DNA of 34,037 nt, taken from an uncultured Mycobacteriales bacterium. Its GTDB lineage: Bacteria > Actinomycetota > Actinomycetes > Mycobacteriales > CADCTP01. The stretch spans positions 1-34,037 of the forward strand of contig CADCTP010000316.1 of the NCBI GenBank assembly GCA_902805565.1. Direction: 5' to 3'. The notes under the pieces were generated by a model. That model searched no databases. It had not been told where the DNA came from and saw nothing but the letters and a program-made list of their open reading frames with translations. A program made the position numbers and the translations under genes. Below are positions 13,173 to 21,386 of the stretch, in pieces; the stretch's first letter is position 1, and each line of letters opens with the position of its first letter.

Positions 13173-15887
13173 TCAGGCCGTGCCGCGGTCGGCCAACGGG
13201 GCGTCATGGGTGATGACGATCCGGGTCAGCTCCACCCGGCTTGCCACGCCGAGCTTGGCGAAGCTGCTGCGCAGATGACTGTCCACTGTGTGCGGGGACA
13301 GGAACAGTCGGCGGGCGACCTCCCGGTTCGTCAAGCCCTCGGCGACGAGCCCGACCACTCGGAGCTCCGCCGCGGTCAGATCGCCCCAGCCGCCGGTGGC
13401 CGGCTCCTTGGCAGACCGGCGGTGCCCGGCGGTGAGGCGGCGCACTTCAGCGCCCACCCGGGAGGCGTCCCGGGCGGCACCGACCTGAACCAGTTGCCGG
13501 TGGGCGGACTTGAGCAAGGTCACCGCCCGGCCCGCGTTGCCGGCCGACTGCTCGGCGAGGGCGGTGTCCTCCAGCAGAGCCACCCGGACCAAGGGGCGCG
13601 GGCACCGGCGGGCGGCGTCCACGGCCGCGCGCAGGACCTTGAGATCACCGCTGAGCAGGCCGGCCGCGTGCGCCGCGGCCACCGTCAGCGAGGTGCCCCT
13701 GTTGCGGGCCGCCAATTGCCGCACGGCGCCCACGACCGACGCGGCGAGGTCCGGCATCTCGGCCTTGAGCGCGATGTGGACCAGCGCCGGGGCGGCCTGC
13801 GGCTCCCTGACCAGGAGCAGCAGCCGGTCCGGCAGGGTGGCGTAGACGTCGGCGAGCGTGGTCAGGGCCGCGCCCGGCTGGCCCTCGGCGTCCTGCAACA
13901 CGGCCAGCGGCCAAGCCAGCTCCTCGGGTGCGACCCGGTTGCCGGCCGCCGTCAGCAGCTCGGCCCGGCGCAGGTGATCGCCGGCCGCGCGCAGCCGGCC
14001 GCGCAGGATCGCCAGCCTGGCCTGCATCAGCTGCAGCCGCACCCGCAGCGAGCTGAACTCCACGCTCGTACGCAGACCCGCCCTGATGTCGGCCTCGGCA
14101 TCGGACAGCCGGCCGGCGGCGAGGGAGAGCAGTGCGCGCTGGTGATGCCAGAGCGGGACGGACCACAGGCTGCCCAGCCTGGCCGCCTCCCGCTCCCCCA
14201 CCGCGAGGGTCTCCTCGGCCTCGTCGAACTGGTCGAGGGCGGTCAACGCCGCTGCCAGCCACAGCCGCGGGTGCCGTCGGCGGGTGTCGTCGTCGTTGTG
14301 GTCGGCCGCGGTGACAGCCTCGGTCGCGTACGTCCGGGACGACTCCAGCCGGCCGCGCACCTCGGCGGCCGCACTACGGGCGAGCGCTCCCATCACCAGC
14401 GCCTCCGGCTCGTCGGTCTGCCGGCCCACGGTCACCGCCTCCGCACCGGCGATGTCGGCGGCCCGGACATCGCCGCAGTGCAGCAATCCATGCGCCTGCA
14501 CGGCAAGCAGCTGCGCTCGGGCGGGCTCCGGAAGCCCGTGGGCGTTCAGCACCTCGAGCGCATGGTCGGCGACCACGAAGTCGAGACCGGCCTGGGTGGC
14601 CACGTCGGTGAGGGCGAGGATCGTCTCGGCCTGGGCGTACGGGTCGGCGTCGGCGTGCGCCGCCCGGTCGACGAGCCGCTTGGCCTCGCCGACCCGGCCG
14701 GCCGCGGCCAGCTGCCGGACCGCGTCCGGTATCAACTGCCCTTGTTCGGCGGGATGGCGGCGACAGAGTGCCAACAGTTCGCCGACCAACTCGTCACCGC
14801 GCCGGTTGCCGGCGACAGAGTGGGCCAGCATCTCGGCCGCCGGCCGGCGGCCCTCCCGCAGGACTCCGACCGCCTCCCGGTGTAGCGCGGATCGGACCGG
14901 GAGCGCTATCCCGTCGTGGACGGCGTCGCGGATCAGGTCGTGCCGGAATGCCAGGTCCGTGCCGACCGCGCAGAGGACCCCGGAGATCAGCGCTTCATCG
15001 ACGCCGCCGAGCAGCGAGGACGCGGACCGGCGGAGCAGCGCGGCCGCCTCGTGCACGGTGAAGGGCCGGGCCAGCACCGCGCCCGCTTCCAGCAGCGGCC
15101 AAGCATTCGGGGCGATGGCCTGCAGGCGCCTGTTCACCGCGTCGACGAACGACGTGGGCAGCCGGACGCCGACCACCTCGGCACGGTCACCGTCGAGCTC
15201 GATCCGGCCTTCTTCACACAACGCCGTCAGCAACCGCACCAGCAGCGCCGGGTTTCCGCCGGCCCCGCGCAGCAGGGACGACAGCCCGGGTTCGGCCGAA
15301 CCGCCCGTCAGCTCGGCGGACAACTCCGCCACCGCGGCCTCCGGCAGCGGGCCGAGCCGGACCCGGCGGGCTCCGTGGCCGAGTAGCAGTCCGAGCGTGT
15401 CCTGCACCGGTGCCGGAGCGACCAGCGGCCGGTGCGCCAGCAGCCACACGATTCCGGCGGTGTGTCGCGGAATCAGGGTCCGTAGGGCCAACGTGGTCAT
15501 CTCGTCGGAGAGATGCACGTCGTCGATCGCGATCAGCAGCGGGCGGCGCCCAGCGTGGCCGGCCAGCCGAGCGTCGAGGCGGCCGATGAGCCCGGGCGCG
15601 AATGGCTCGGCGGTGCGCAGGTCGGCGACGGCCGGCTCGGTGGCCGGTCCCTCGCTGAGAACCCGCAGCAGAGTGGACAGCGGAGCCGCTCGGTCCAGCT
15701 CTTGCGCCCGACCGGCGGCCACGCCGACTCCGGCGGAGGTGGCCCGGTCGACCGCCGCATCGACGAAACTGCTCTTGCCGAGGCCGGGCAGTCCTTCTAC
15801 CAGGACGCATCCCGCGTCACCGTCGGCGGCAGCGAGTGCTGCCTCCACAACCTCCAGTTCGGCTTCTCGACCGTACAGGTGTGTCAC
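13173..15887 (-). CDS. LAL-type LuxR-family ATP-binding transcriptional regulator
   Basis: The product is about 904 aa. An N-terminal AAA/STAND ATPase has Walker A EGLPGLGKSS (about 31-40), Walker B PLLIAIDDVHLSD and the following arginine-finger region; a long alpha-helical TPR-like middle follows, and the C-terminal about 60 residues are a LuxR helix-turn-helix (LTAAELRVVGLVAEGL, NREVARRLFLSPHTVDSHLRSSFAKLGV). LAL proteins are typically pathway-specific activators in actinomycete secondary-metabolite clusters. It is the last gene in the direction of the flavoenzyme operon but has its own promoter. I propose it acts at the four ATCCCG-N6-CGGGAT sites (inference). GTG 15887 is chosen; 15896 and 15908 are also possible. 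Confidence 0.92.
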   Translation of the reverse strand: MTHLYGREAELEVVEAALAAADGDAGCVLVEGLPGLGKSSFVDAAVDRATSAGVGVAAGRAQELDRAAPLSTLLRVLSEGPATEPAVADLRTAEPFAPGLIGRLDARLAGHAGRRPLLIAIDDVHLSDEMTTLALRTLIPRHTAGIVWLLAHRPLVAPAPVQDTLGLLLGHGARRVRLGPLPEAAVAELSAELTGGSAEPGLSSLLRGAGGNPALLVRLLTALCEEGRIELDGDRAEVVGVRLPTSFVDAVNRRLQAIAPNAWPLLEAGAVLARPFTVHEAAALLRRSASSLLGGVDEALISGVLCAVGTDLAFRHDLIRDAVHDGIALPVRSALHREAVGVLREGRRPAAEMLAHSVAGNRRGDELVGELLALCRRHPAEQGQLIPDAVRQLAAAGRVGEAKRLVDRAAHADADPYAQAETILALTDVATQAGLDFVVADHALEVLNAHGLPEPARAQLLAVQAHGLLHCGDVRAADIAGAEAVTVGRQTDEPEALVMGALARSAAAEVRGRLESSRTYATEAVTAADHNDDDTRRRHPRLWLAAALTALDQFDEAEETLAVGEREAARLGSLWSVPLWHHQRALLSLAAGRLSDAEADIRAGLRTSVEFSSLRVRLQLMQARLAILRGRLRAAGDHLRRAELLTAAGNRVAPEELAWPLAVLQDAEGQPGAALTTLADVYATLPDRLLLLVREPQAAPALVHIALKAEMPDLAASVVGAVRQLAARNRGTSLTVAAAHAAGLLSGDLKVLRAAVDAARRCPRPLVRVALLEDTALAEQSAGNAGRAVTLLKSAHRQLVQVGAARDASRVGAEVRRLTAGHRRSAKEPATGGWGDLTAAELRVVGLVAEGLTNREVARRLFLSPHTVDSHLRSSFAKLGVASRVELTRIVITHDAPLADRGTA

Positions 15888-15926
15888 TCCGAGCACCGTC
15901 CTCAACACTGTGTCATCAATGAATCG

Positions 15927-15955
15927 AACATAGGCAAGAACGGTGACGTTGTCAC
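15927..15955 (-). promoter_or_regulatory. predicted sigma-70-like promoter of the LAL regulator
   Basis: On the minus strand GTGACA (15955-15950) and TATGTT (15932-15927) are spaced 17 bp, matching the consensus at 5 and 4 of 6 positions, about 40 nt before the regulator start. GTGAC-GTT-GTCAC (15943-15955) is a perfect small palindrome over the -35, so a regulator may act here. The region is AT-richer than its surroundings. Confidence 0.55.
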
Positions 15956-16009
15956 TGCTCGCCCAAAGACCCACCGTTGAACTACAGGTTCGGATAATGG
16001 TGCAAGACA

Positions 16010-16906
16010 TCATTCATGGTCGAGATCGGTCGGAGCCCGGCGGGCCGGCACTATGTCGCAGACCGGGTGCCATCCCAGCCGGGCCCTCGCCGCCCGGGCG
16101 GTGACCCGGTGCGAGGGCAGGTCGGCCGGAGCGTCGGGCTCGGTCCGCGGGGCGGCGGCCTGCTCGGCCCGGGCGAGGTCGGAGAAGTACGCACCGACCC
16201 GGAGCGGCTCGGCGGAGACGTTCAGAGTGCCGGTGACCGAAGGTCGCACCACGGCGGCGGCCACGGCGGCGGCCGCGTCGGCCACGTGCACCATCGAGAC
16301 GAACCGGTCCGCGTCCCCCCGCACCGGCAGCCGGCCGGCCCGCAGCCCGGCCCGCTGGGCATCCTGGAACGTGCCGGGGCCGACCAGCCGGGCGGCTCGC
16401 AGGACGAGCACGCTGACGCCGTCCGGGAGCAGGCGGCCCACGGCATCCTCGGCCGCCGCCACCGGACCGACCACCTCGGCCCGCGCCGGGTCCGGGTCCA
16501 GCGGCGTGGACTCGTCGAGCCAGCTGTCCCCGCCGTCCGGGTAGGCCATGGTGATGCTCAGCTGCACCAGCCGCGGCACCCGGGCCCACCGCACCGCCCG
16601 CGCCAGTGCGCGGGTGCCTTCCCGCCGCACCCGGGCCATCGGGGTCCACGCCCCGGGCGACCCGGGATCGGCCGGCATGGCCCCGGCCGCGTTCACGACC
16701 GCGTCCTGACCGGTCAGCACCTCCCGCAGCCGCCGGTCGGCGTCCCAGGCCAGCAGGTCACCGGGGATCCGGCCGACGCCGGCAGGCAGCAGGTGCAACC
16801 GGCGGGCCGGCGCGTACACCGTGACCCGGTGACCGTCGGCGAGCAGCAACGGGACCAGCGCACGGCCGAGGACGCCGGTGCCGCCGACCACCAGTACGCC
16901 GGCCAT
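16010..16906 (-). CDS. NAD-dependent epimerase/dehydratase-like Rossmann protein (atypical, no YxxxK)
   Basis: The product is 298 aa of the extended-SDR type: AGVLVVGGTGVLGRALVPLLL (nucleotide loop, TGxxGxxG), DAVVNAAGAMPAD, VQLSITMAYPDGGDSW, VLVLRAARLVGPG, and VHVADAAAAVAAAV. At the place where the family has YxxxK this protein reads AEVVGPVAAAED, so the catalytic Tyr and Lys are not there. It may be an NAD(P)-binding isomerase-like or a non-redox protein. Its ATG overlaps the previous stop (TGATG), so it is third in the operon with the flavoenzyme and NmrA-like gene, and is followed by the LAL regulator. Confidence 0.82.
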   Translation of the reverse strand: MAGVLVVGGTGVLGRALVPLLLADGHRVTVYAPARRLHLLPAGVGRIPGDLLAWDADRRLREVLTGQDAVVNAAGAMPADPGSPGAWTPMARVRREGTRALARAVRWARVPRLVQLSITMAYPDGGDSWLDESTPLDPDPARAEVVGPVAAAEDAVGRLLPDGVSVLVLRAARLVGPGTFQDAQRAGLRAGRLPVRGDADRFVSMVHVADAAAAVAAAVVRPSVTGTLNVSAEPLRVGAYFSDLARAEQAAAPRTEPDAPADLPSHRVTARAARARLGWHPVCDIVPARRAPTDLDHE

Positions 16907-17805
16907 CACCAGGCCCGCGGCGGCCCGCCGCCGACGAGTTCGGCCGCGACCTCCCGGAACGGGCGCGGCGGCCGTCCGGTCACGTCGGCGACCGCTGTCG
17001 TCACCACCGCCGCCTCCCCCGCCCGGTAGGTCCGGTACAGCTCCAGCCGGGCCCGAACGGCCCACTCCGGGGTGCCGCCGACCCGCATCGCCGCCGCGGC
17101 CTCCTCCTCGGACACGTCGGCGTACCGCACCGGACGACCGAGGACACCGGCGAGGATCCCGGCGACCTCGGCGTAGGACAGCGCCGCCGGGCCGGTCAGG
17201 TCGTGCGCGACGTCGCGGTGGGCCGGGGTGACGATCGCCCGCGCCGCCACGGCGGCGATGTCCGCGGCGTCGACCATGCTCACGCGGGCCGCGCCCACCG
17301 GCATCGGCAGCAGCCCGAACCGGCCGGCGCCCTCCAGCCATCGGGTGGCGTTCTGCATGAACGCGTTCGGCCGCAGGACCGTGTGCCGGATCCCGCGCCG
17401 GACCAGTTCGGCCTCCACCCGGCCGTGCTGCCGGAGCACCATCGCGGACGCGGCCGGGTCCGCCCCGAGCGCGGACAGCTTCACCACGTGCTCGACCCCG
17501 GCGGCGAGGGCGGCGTCCAGCACTCCGAGCTGCAGCGCGTCCTGTTCCGGGTGCAACGGCGTCAGCAGGAACAGCGTCCGCACCCCGGCCAGCGCCGTCC
17601 GCACCGACCCGGTGTCGGTCAGGTCCGTCGGCACCGGCCGCACGGAGGGCGACAGCTCGACCGGCAGCGCCCGGCCCGGCCGCAGCAGCGCCCGCGGGCG
17701 GACCCCGAGCGCGCAGAGTTCGGTCAGCACCCGCCGGCCGACCACCCCGGTGGCCCCGGTGACCGCGACCGTCCCGGCCCTCGCCGGTCCGACCAGGCCG
17801 CTCAT
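16906..17805 (-). CDS. NmrA-like/atypical SDR NAD(P)-binding protein
   Basis: The product is 299 aa with GTVAVTGATGVVGRRVLTELCALGVRPRALLRPG at the N-terminus (TGxxGxxG nucleotide loop), TLFLLTPLHPEQ, HVVKLSALGADP, VEAELVRRGIRHTVLRPNAFMQN and VDAADIAAVAARAI. These are the segments of the NmrA and SDR-a5 group, which lacks the classic catalytic triad and acts as NAD(P)-dependent reductases or redox sensors. The start overlaps the flavoenzyme stop by ATGA. In this locus it probably performs a reductive step on the aminohydroxybenzoate-derived intermediate (inference). Confidence 0.87.
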   Translation of the reverse strand: MSGLVGPARAGTVAVTGATGVVGRRVLTELCALGVRPRALLRPGRALPVELSPSVRPVPTDLTDTGSVRTALAGVRTLFLLTPLHPEQDALQLGVLDAALAAGVEHVVKLSALGADPAASAMVLRQHGRVEAELVRRGIRHTVLRPNAFMQNATRWLEGAGRFGLLPMPVGAARVSMVDAADIAAVAARAIVTPAHRDVAHDLTGPAALSYAEVAGILAGVLGRPVRYADVSEEEAAAAMRVGGTPEWAVRARLELYRTYRAGEAAVVTTAVADVTGRPPRPFREVAAELVGGGPPRAW

Positions 17806-18959
17806 CCGGCGACCCGCACCGGAGCGGCCGCCACCCCGAGCGCCCGGTCGGTCAAGCGCCGCAGGCGGGCCGGGACCGCGCCGCCCAGCGCGGTGTCGGC
17901 CAGCAGTTCGCCCAGCGCGGGAGCCATCTTGAACAGGTTGTGGCCGACCACGGCGCCCACCCCGGCGGTGTGCCAGACCCCGAGCGCGTCGCTGCCGGCC
18001 GGCAGCTTGCTCATCACGCACACCCGTACGCCCACCGGCTCCGGGTCCAGGCCCGGTAGCGCAGCACGGACGTAGTCGGAGACCCGACGGACGTACGCCT
18101 CCATCGCGGTTCCCGGCGGCAGCGCGGCGTCCGGGTACGGCACGTCGACCCCCTCACCGATCAGCCCGACGACGTACCGGCCGGTGCGGCCGATCGGGGA
18201 GCCGTAGACTGTCTCGCCGAACTGCCCGGACCGGTCCACCCAGCACGGCAGCGGCTCGCCGTCACCGCCGTCCCGGACCCGGAAGTGCGGCCGTACGTGC
18301 AGGGCGCAGGACAGCGGCAGGTCCAGCCCGACCCCGGCGACCAGACGCGGCGTGGCCGTCCCGGCGCAGACGAGCACGGAGCGGGCCCGGTAGATCGCGT
18401 CGGCGGTCTGCAGTTCCACCCCGTCGCCGTCGCCCGGCACGCTCACCGCGTGCACGTGGGCGGGGATGATCCGGTCCCGTACCCACCCGGCCAGCACGTC
18501 GATGGTGCGCCGGGCGCGGATCGCCCCCGCGGTCGGGTCGGAGAGCAGCGGGCCGTCGACCGGGGCCAGCGCGCCGAACACCGAGTCCTGCTCGGCCGGA
18601 CGCACCCACCGGTGCTCGATCCCGTGCCGGCGCAGCCCGGCGGCGTCCGGCGCGACCATCCCCAGGTAGGCCGCCCCCTCGGGCCCGATCAGGCGCCGGC
18701 CGCACCGCCGCTCCCAGTCCCGCCAGCCACGCAGCGACTCCGCGGCCAGCGCCACCAGTTCCTCGTCGTCGTGCCGGTGCCTGAAGCTCCGGGTCAGGCC
18801 GCCCGACTGGCCGCTACCGGGTGGCCGGCCCTCGAAACAGTGCACGTCCACGCCACGGCGGAGCAGCGCGTCGGTCGCGGCGAGCCCGAGCACGCCGCCA
18901 CCCACCACGGCGACATCGAGCTGCCGCCGGAGGCCACTGCTGGATCGGGACACGGGCAT
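17802..18959 (-). CDS. FAD-dependent oxidoreductase, DAO family (sarcosine/N-methyltryptophan oxidase-like)
   Basis: The product is 385 aa. It opens with a dinucleotide-binding loop VAVVGGGVLGLAATDALLRRG and the DAO-family GLTRSFR region. The C-terminal part has VRVCVMSKLPAGSDALGVW, whose Cys (near residue 325) aligns with the covalent-flavin Cys of monomeric sarcosine oxidases, and GVGAVVGHNLFKMAPALGELLAD, the substrate-side Lys motif. Such enzymes oxidise C-N bonds of secondary or primary amines with O2. ATG 18959 has AGGAGG 6 nt upstream. It is the first gene of the minus-strand operon, with an operator copy 64 nt upstream. Substrate unknown; an amine from the 3,4-AHBA route is a guess. 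Confidence 0.88.
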   Translation of the reverse strand: MPVSRSSSGLRRQLDVAVVGGGVLGLAATDALLRRGVDVHCFEGRPPGSGQSGGLTRSFRHRHDDEELVALAAESLRGWRDWERRCGRRLIGPEGAAYLGMVAPDAAGLRRHGIEHRWVRPAEQDSVFGALAPVDGPLLSDPTAGAIRARRTIDVLAGWVRDRIIPAHVHAVSVPGDGDGVELQTADAIYRARSVLVCAGTATPRLVAGVGLDLPLSCALHVRPHFRVRDGGDGEPLPCWVDRSGQFGETVYGSPIGRTGRYVVGLIGEGVDVPYPDAALPPGTAMEAYVRRVSDYVRAALPGLDPEPVGVRVCVMSKLPAGSDALGVWHTAGVGAVVGHNLFKMAPALGELLADTALGGAVPARLRRLTDRALGVAAAPVRVAG

Positions 18960-19022
18960 CACGGACCTCCTGCTCGGCTGCCATCGGCCCGGCCAGACTG
19001 TCCAGCCGGCCTCGGCGAAGGC

Positions 19023-19040
19023 ATCCCGTATCCGCGTGAA
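19023..19040. promoter_or_regulatory. operator copy 1 (degenerate), ATCCCG-N6-CGTGAA
   Basis: ATCCCGtatccgCGTGAA matches the 12 fixed positions of ATCCCG-N6-CGGGAT at 10. It lies 64 nt before the flavoenzyme start on the minus strand and 64 bp from copy 2. Confidence 0.55.
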
Positions 19041-19086
19041 TGGCGTCGCGTCCGCTGCTGAGGGCCGCGGGCTCCAGCAGGCGGCT

Positions 19087-19104
19087 ATCGCGCGAACGCG
19101 GGAT
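19087..19104. promoter_or_regulatory. operator copy 2, ATCGCG-N6-CGGGAT
   Basis: ATCGCGcgaacgCGGGAT matches the shared palindrome at 11 of 12 fixed positions. It is 63 nt before the VOC start on the plus strand; a possible -10 (CAACCT, 19126-19131) places the expected -35 right at its edge, as for an activator. Confidence 0.6.
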
Positions 19105-19166
19105 GTGACCGCCGGCGTCGCGGGACAACCTGGGCACGTCCCCGACCGTCCGGAGAGAGGTCAGCC

Positions 19167-19535
19167 ATGAGCGGGAACGCAGTGGGTCCCAACTTCCTCA
19201 CCCTGCAGGTGCACCACCTGGAGCGTTCGCGGCGCTTCTACACCGAACTGCTCGGCCTGCCGCCGTCGACGGCGCCCGGACCGGCCAACGCGGCCGTGTT
19301 CGAGACCAGGCCGATCAAGCTGGCCGTCCGCCAGGCGACCATCGACCTGGACGCGGTGTCGAAGGTCGGCTGGGGCGTGGTCGTCTGGATCAAGGCCGAG
19401 GACCCGGACCTGCTGGCCAAGGAGTTGGCCGACGCCGGGGTGGAGATCAGCCGTCCGCCGTGTGACGGAGCCTGCGGGCGCGAGTTCGCCTTCGTCGACC
19501 CGGACGGCTACGAGCTGACCATCTACGAGGGCTGA
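19167..19535 (+). CDS. VOC-family protein (glyoxalase/dioxygenase/bleomycin-resistance fold)
   Basis: The product is 122 aa, a single pair of beta-alpha-beta3 modules. It has FLTLQVHHLERSRRFYTELLGLPP at the N-terminus, VVVWIKAEDPDLLAKELADAGVEI in the middle and FAFVDPDGYELTIYEG at the end, the usual VOC pattern with a terminal Glu as potential metal ligand. VOC proteins include extradiol dioxygenases, isomerases and binding proteins that sequester toxic metabolites; the small size suits a homodimer. It leads the plus-strand operon with the AMP ligase and O-methyltransferase. A ribosome site GGAGAGAGG precedes the ATG. Role: tailoring enzyme or self-protection (inference). Confidence 0.85.
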   Translation: MSGNAVGPNFLTLQVHHLERSRRFYTELLGLPPSTAPGPANAAVFETRPIKLAVRQATIDLDAVSKVGWGVVVWIKAEDPDLLAKELADAGVEISRPPCDGACGREFAFVDPDGYELTIYEG

Positions 19536-19625
19536 GTCGCTCGACCCACCTCGCGGGACGCCGGTCGGTCCGGCCCGGGACCCGGCCACGCCGGCCGGCT
19601 CCCGCGCGCCTACCTGGAGAGCCTG

Positions 19626-21386
19626 ATGCGAACCAATGCTGTCTTCGGTGATCCGTCGGCCCGGCTCTCGGTGTCCGCCCGGATGCGACTGGCCGCCGAC
19701 CGCCGGCTCGGTGTCGGCAACTTCCTCGACCGCACGCTGTCCGTCGCCCCCGCTCCGGACCGTCCGTACCTGTGGGCCCAGGACCCGGCAGACCCCGGGC
19801 GGTCGCAGCCGCTGAGTCTGCTGCGGCTGCGGGAGATCCGGGACGGGTACGCGTCCTGGTATCACGCGGCCGGGGTCCGGGCCGGTGACCCGGTGGGCGT
19901 CTACTGCGCCGAGGGGATCCCGTCGTTCCTGCACTTCCTCGGGCTGAACGCGCTCGGTGCCGTGCCGACCCTGGTGAACGGGCGGATGGATCCCGTGATC
20001 GCGGCCCGCTACCTCGACCGGGTCGGGGTGCGCGGGATCGTCACCACGCCGGAGCGGCGCCGGGCGCTGACCGCCGCCGGCCCGGCGCCCGGATTCCTGG
20101 CCGAGGACGCCGACCTGCCGACGACGCGGTCGGCCGGCGACCGCCTGCCGGTGGTCTACCCGTACCCGCACGCCGACCGCGACCCGGTGATGCTCTGCCA
20201 TACCTCCGGCACGACCGGCCTGCCGAAAGCCACCATGTTCGGGCACCGCCAGTTCTTCCTGGGCAAGCGGCACCGGCTGTGGCGGTTCCCGGCCGGACCG
20301 GGCGACCGGATGCTGTCCGCGCTGCCGCACTCCCACTCGGCCGGCATCAGTTACCTGATGACGGCCACCCTGCGCGGGTTGCCGACCTGGGTGATGTCGG
20401 ACCTGTCCGGACCGGCCGTCGTCGCCGCGATGGGCGCGGTGCGGCCGACCGTGGTGGTGGCGTTCCCCCAGACGTACGCCGAGCTGGCCCACCTGGACCT
20501 GGACCGCCGGGCCACCGCGGACGTGCACACCTGGATCAACACCGGCGACTCCGCCCACGAAGCGCACATCAGGGCGCTCGTCCGGCACGGCCACCGGCCG
20601 GACCGACGGGGCTCCCGGCCGGGCTCCCGGTTCATCGACGGGCTCGGCTCCTCGGAGATGGGCATGGCCTTGTTCACCCGGGTCAGCGAACCGGAAACCA
20701 GCGAGTACGGCCGCTGCGTCGGGCGCCCGATAGGCATCGTCCGGCGTGCCGTCGTGCTCGACGAGGACAACCGCGAGCTGGGCCCGGGCACGCCCGGGCG
20801 GCTCGGCGTCCGCACCCCCACGGTGACCCCGGGCTACTGGAACGACACCGCGCTGACCCAGCGCTCGATGTTCTCCGGCTACTGGCTGACCGGGGACGTG
20901 GTGCGGCGCGACGAGGCAGGCCGGTTCTTCCACCTCGACCGGGTACCGGACGTGATCCACACCCTCGACGGTCCGGTGTACAGCCTGCCGATGGAGGAGG
21001 CCGTGCTGGCCGGCTGCCCGGAGGTGGCCGACTGCGCGGTGGTCGCGGTGCCGGACGGCCCGGTCTCGGTGCCGTACGCGACCGTGGTGTTGCGGCCCGG
21101 GGTGACCCCGCCGGTGGATCCGACCTCGGCGGTGAACGCCGCGCTGAGCGCACGGGGGCTGGCCCGGGTCGCCGGCGCCCGCGTCGCGACCGGTCCGGAC
21201 GACTTTCCCACCGGGCCCACCGGCAAGGTGCTCAAGCGGAACCTGCGGGAGCACCTCGCCGGCCTGCTGGGCGGTCCGGCCGCGGACGGATCGAGGCCCT
21301 CGGCTGTCCGCACCGGCGGCCCGGCCGCCGACCGCACGTCCCGGGCCCCGATCCGGGCCGGGGACCAGACCGAAGGGACACCATGA
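19626..21386 (+). CDS. AMP-forming acyl-CoA synthetase/ligase (ANL superfamily)
   Basis: The product is 586 aa. The adenylation core is complete: HTSGTTGLPKATM (A3, 192-204), GLGSSEMG (A5, about 339-346), YWLTGDVV (A7), and PTGKVLKRNLREHL with the A10 Lys at 534. The A8 hinge reads DRVPDVIHTLDG. Residues 550-586 are a low-complexity tail. ANL enzymes activate carboxylates as acyl-AMP. The likely substrate here is 3,4-AHBA or a methylated form. A relative in the cremeomycin pathway (CreM, established in the literature) instead forms a diazo group from an aminobenzoate and nitrite; whether this one does cannot be told. It overlaps the O-methyltransferase start by ATGA. Confidence 0.9.
   Translation: MRTNAVFGDPSARLSVSARMRLAADRRLGVGNFLDRTLSVAPAPDRPYLWAQDPADPGRSQPLSLLRLREIRDGYASWYHAAGVRAGDPVGVYCAEGIPSFLHFLGLNALGAVPTLVNGRMDPVIAARYLDRVGVRGIVTTPERRRALTAAGPAPGFLAEDADLPTTRSAGDRLPVVYPYPHADRDPVMLCHTSGTTGLPKATMFGHRQFFLGKRHRLWRFPAGPGDRMLSALPHSHSAGISYLMTATLRGLPTWVMSDLSGPAVVAAMGAVRPTVVVAFPQTYAELAHLDLDRRATADVHTWINTGDSAHEAHIRALVRHGHRPDRRGSRPGSRFIDGLGSSEMGMALFTRVSEPETSEYGRCVGRPIGIVRRAVVLDEDNRELGPGTPGRLGVRTPTVTPGYWNDTALTQRSMFSGYWLTGDVVRRDEAGRFFHLDRVPDVIHTLDGPVYSLPMEEAVLAGCPEVADCAVVAVPDGPVSVPYATVVLRPGVTPPVDPTSAVNAALSARGLARVAGARVATGPDDFPTGPTGKVLKRNLREHLAGLLGGPAADGSRPSAVRTGGPAADRTSRAPIRAGDQTEGTP

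Noticed and set aside
12156-14885. A 909-aa plus-strand frame over the XRE gene, APH relic and part of the LAL gene
   Set aside because: Pro/Arg/Ser-rich composition and no motifs; it is the out-of-frame shadow of a regulator on one side and antisense of the LAL gene on the other.
14284-15933. A 549-aa plus-strand Ser/Arg-rich frame antisense to the LAL regulator
   Set aside because: Composition is typical of a GC-rich shadow frame; Walker and HTH motifs are on the minus strand.
19536-19625. GC-rich imperfect stems between VOC and AMP-ligase genes as a terminator
   Set aside because: No long perfect stem; genes are co-directional, 90 bp apart and share the upstream operator, so an operon is more likely.
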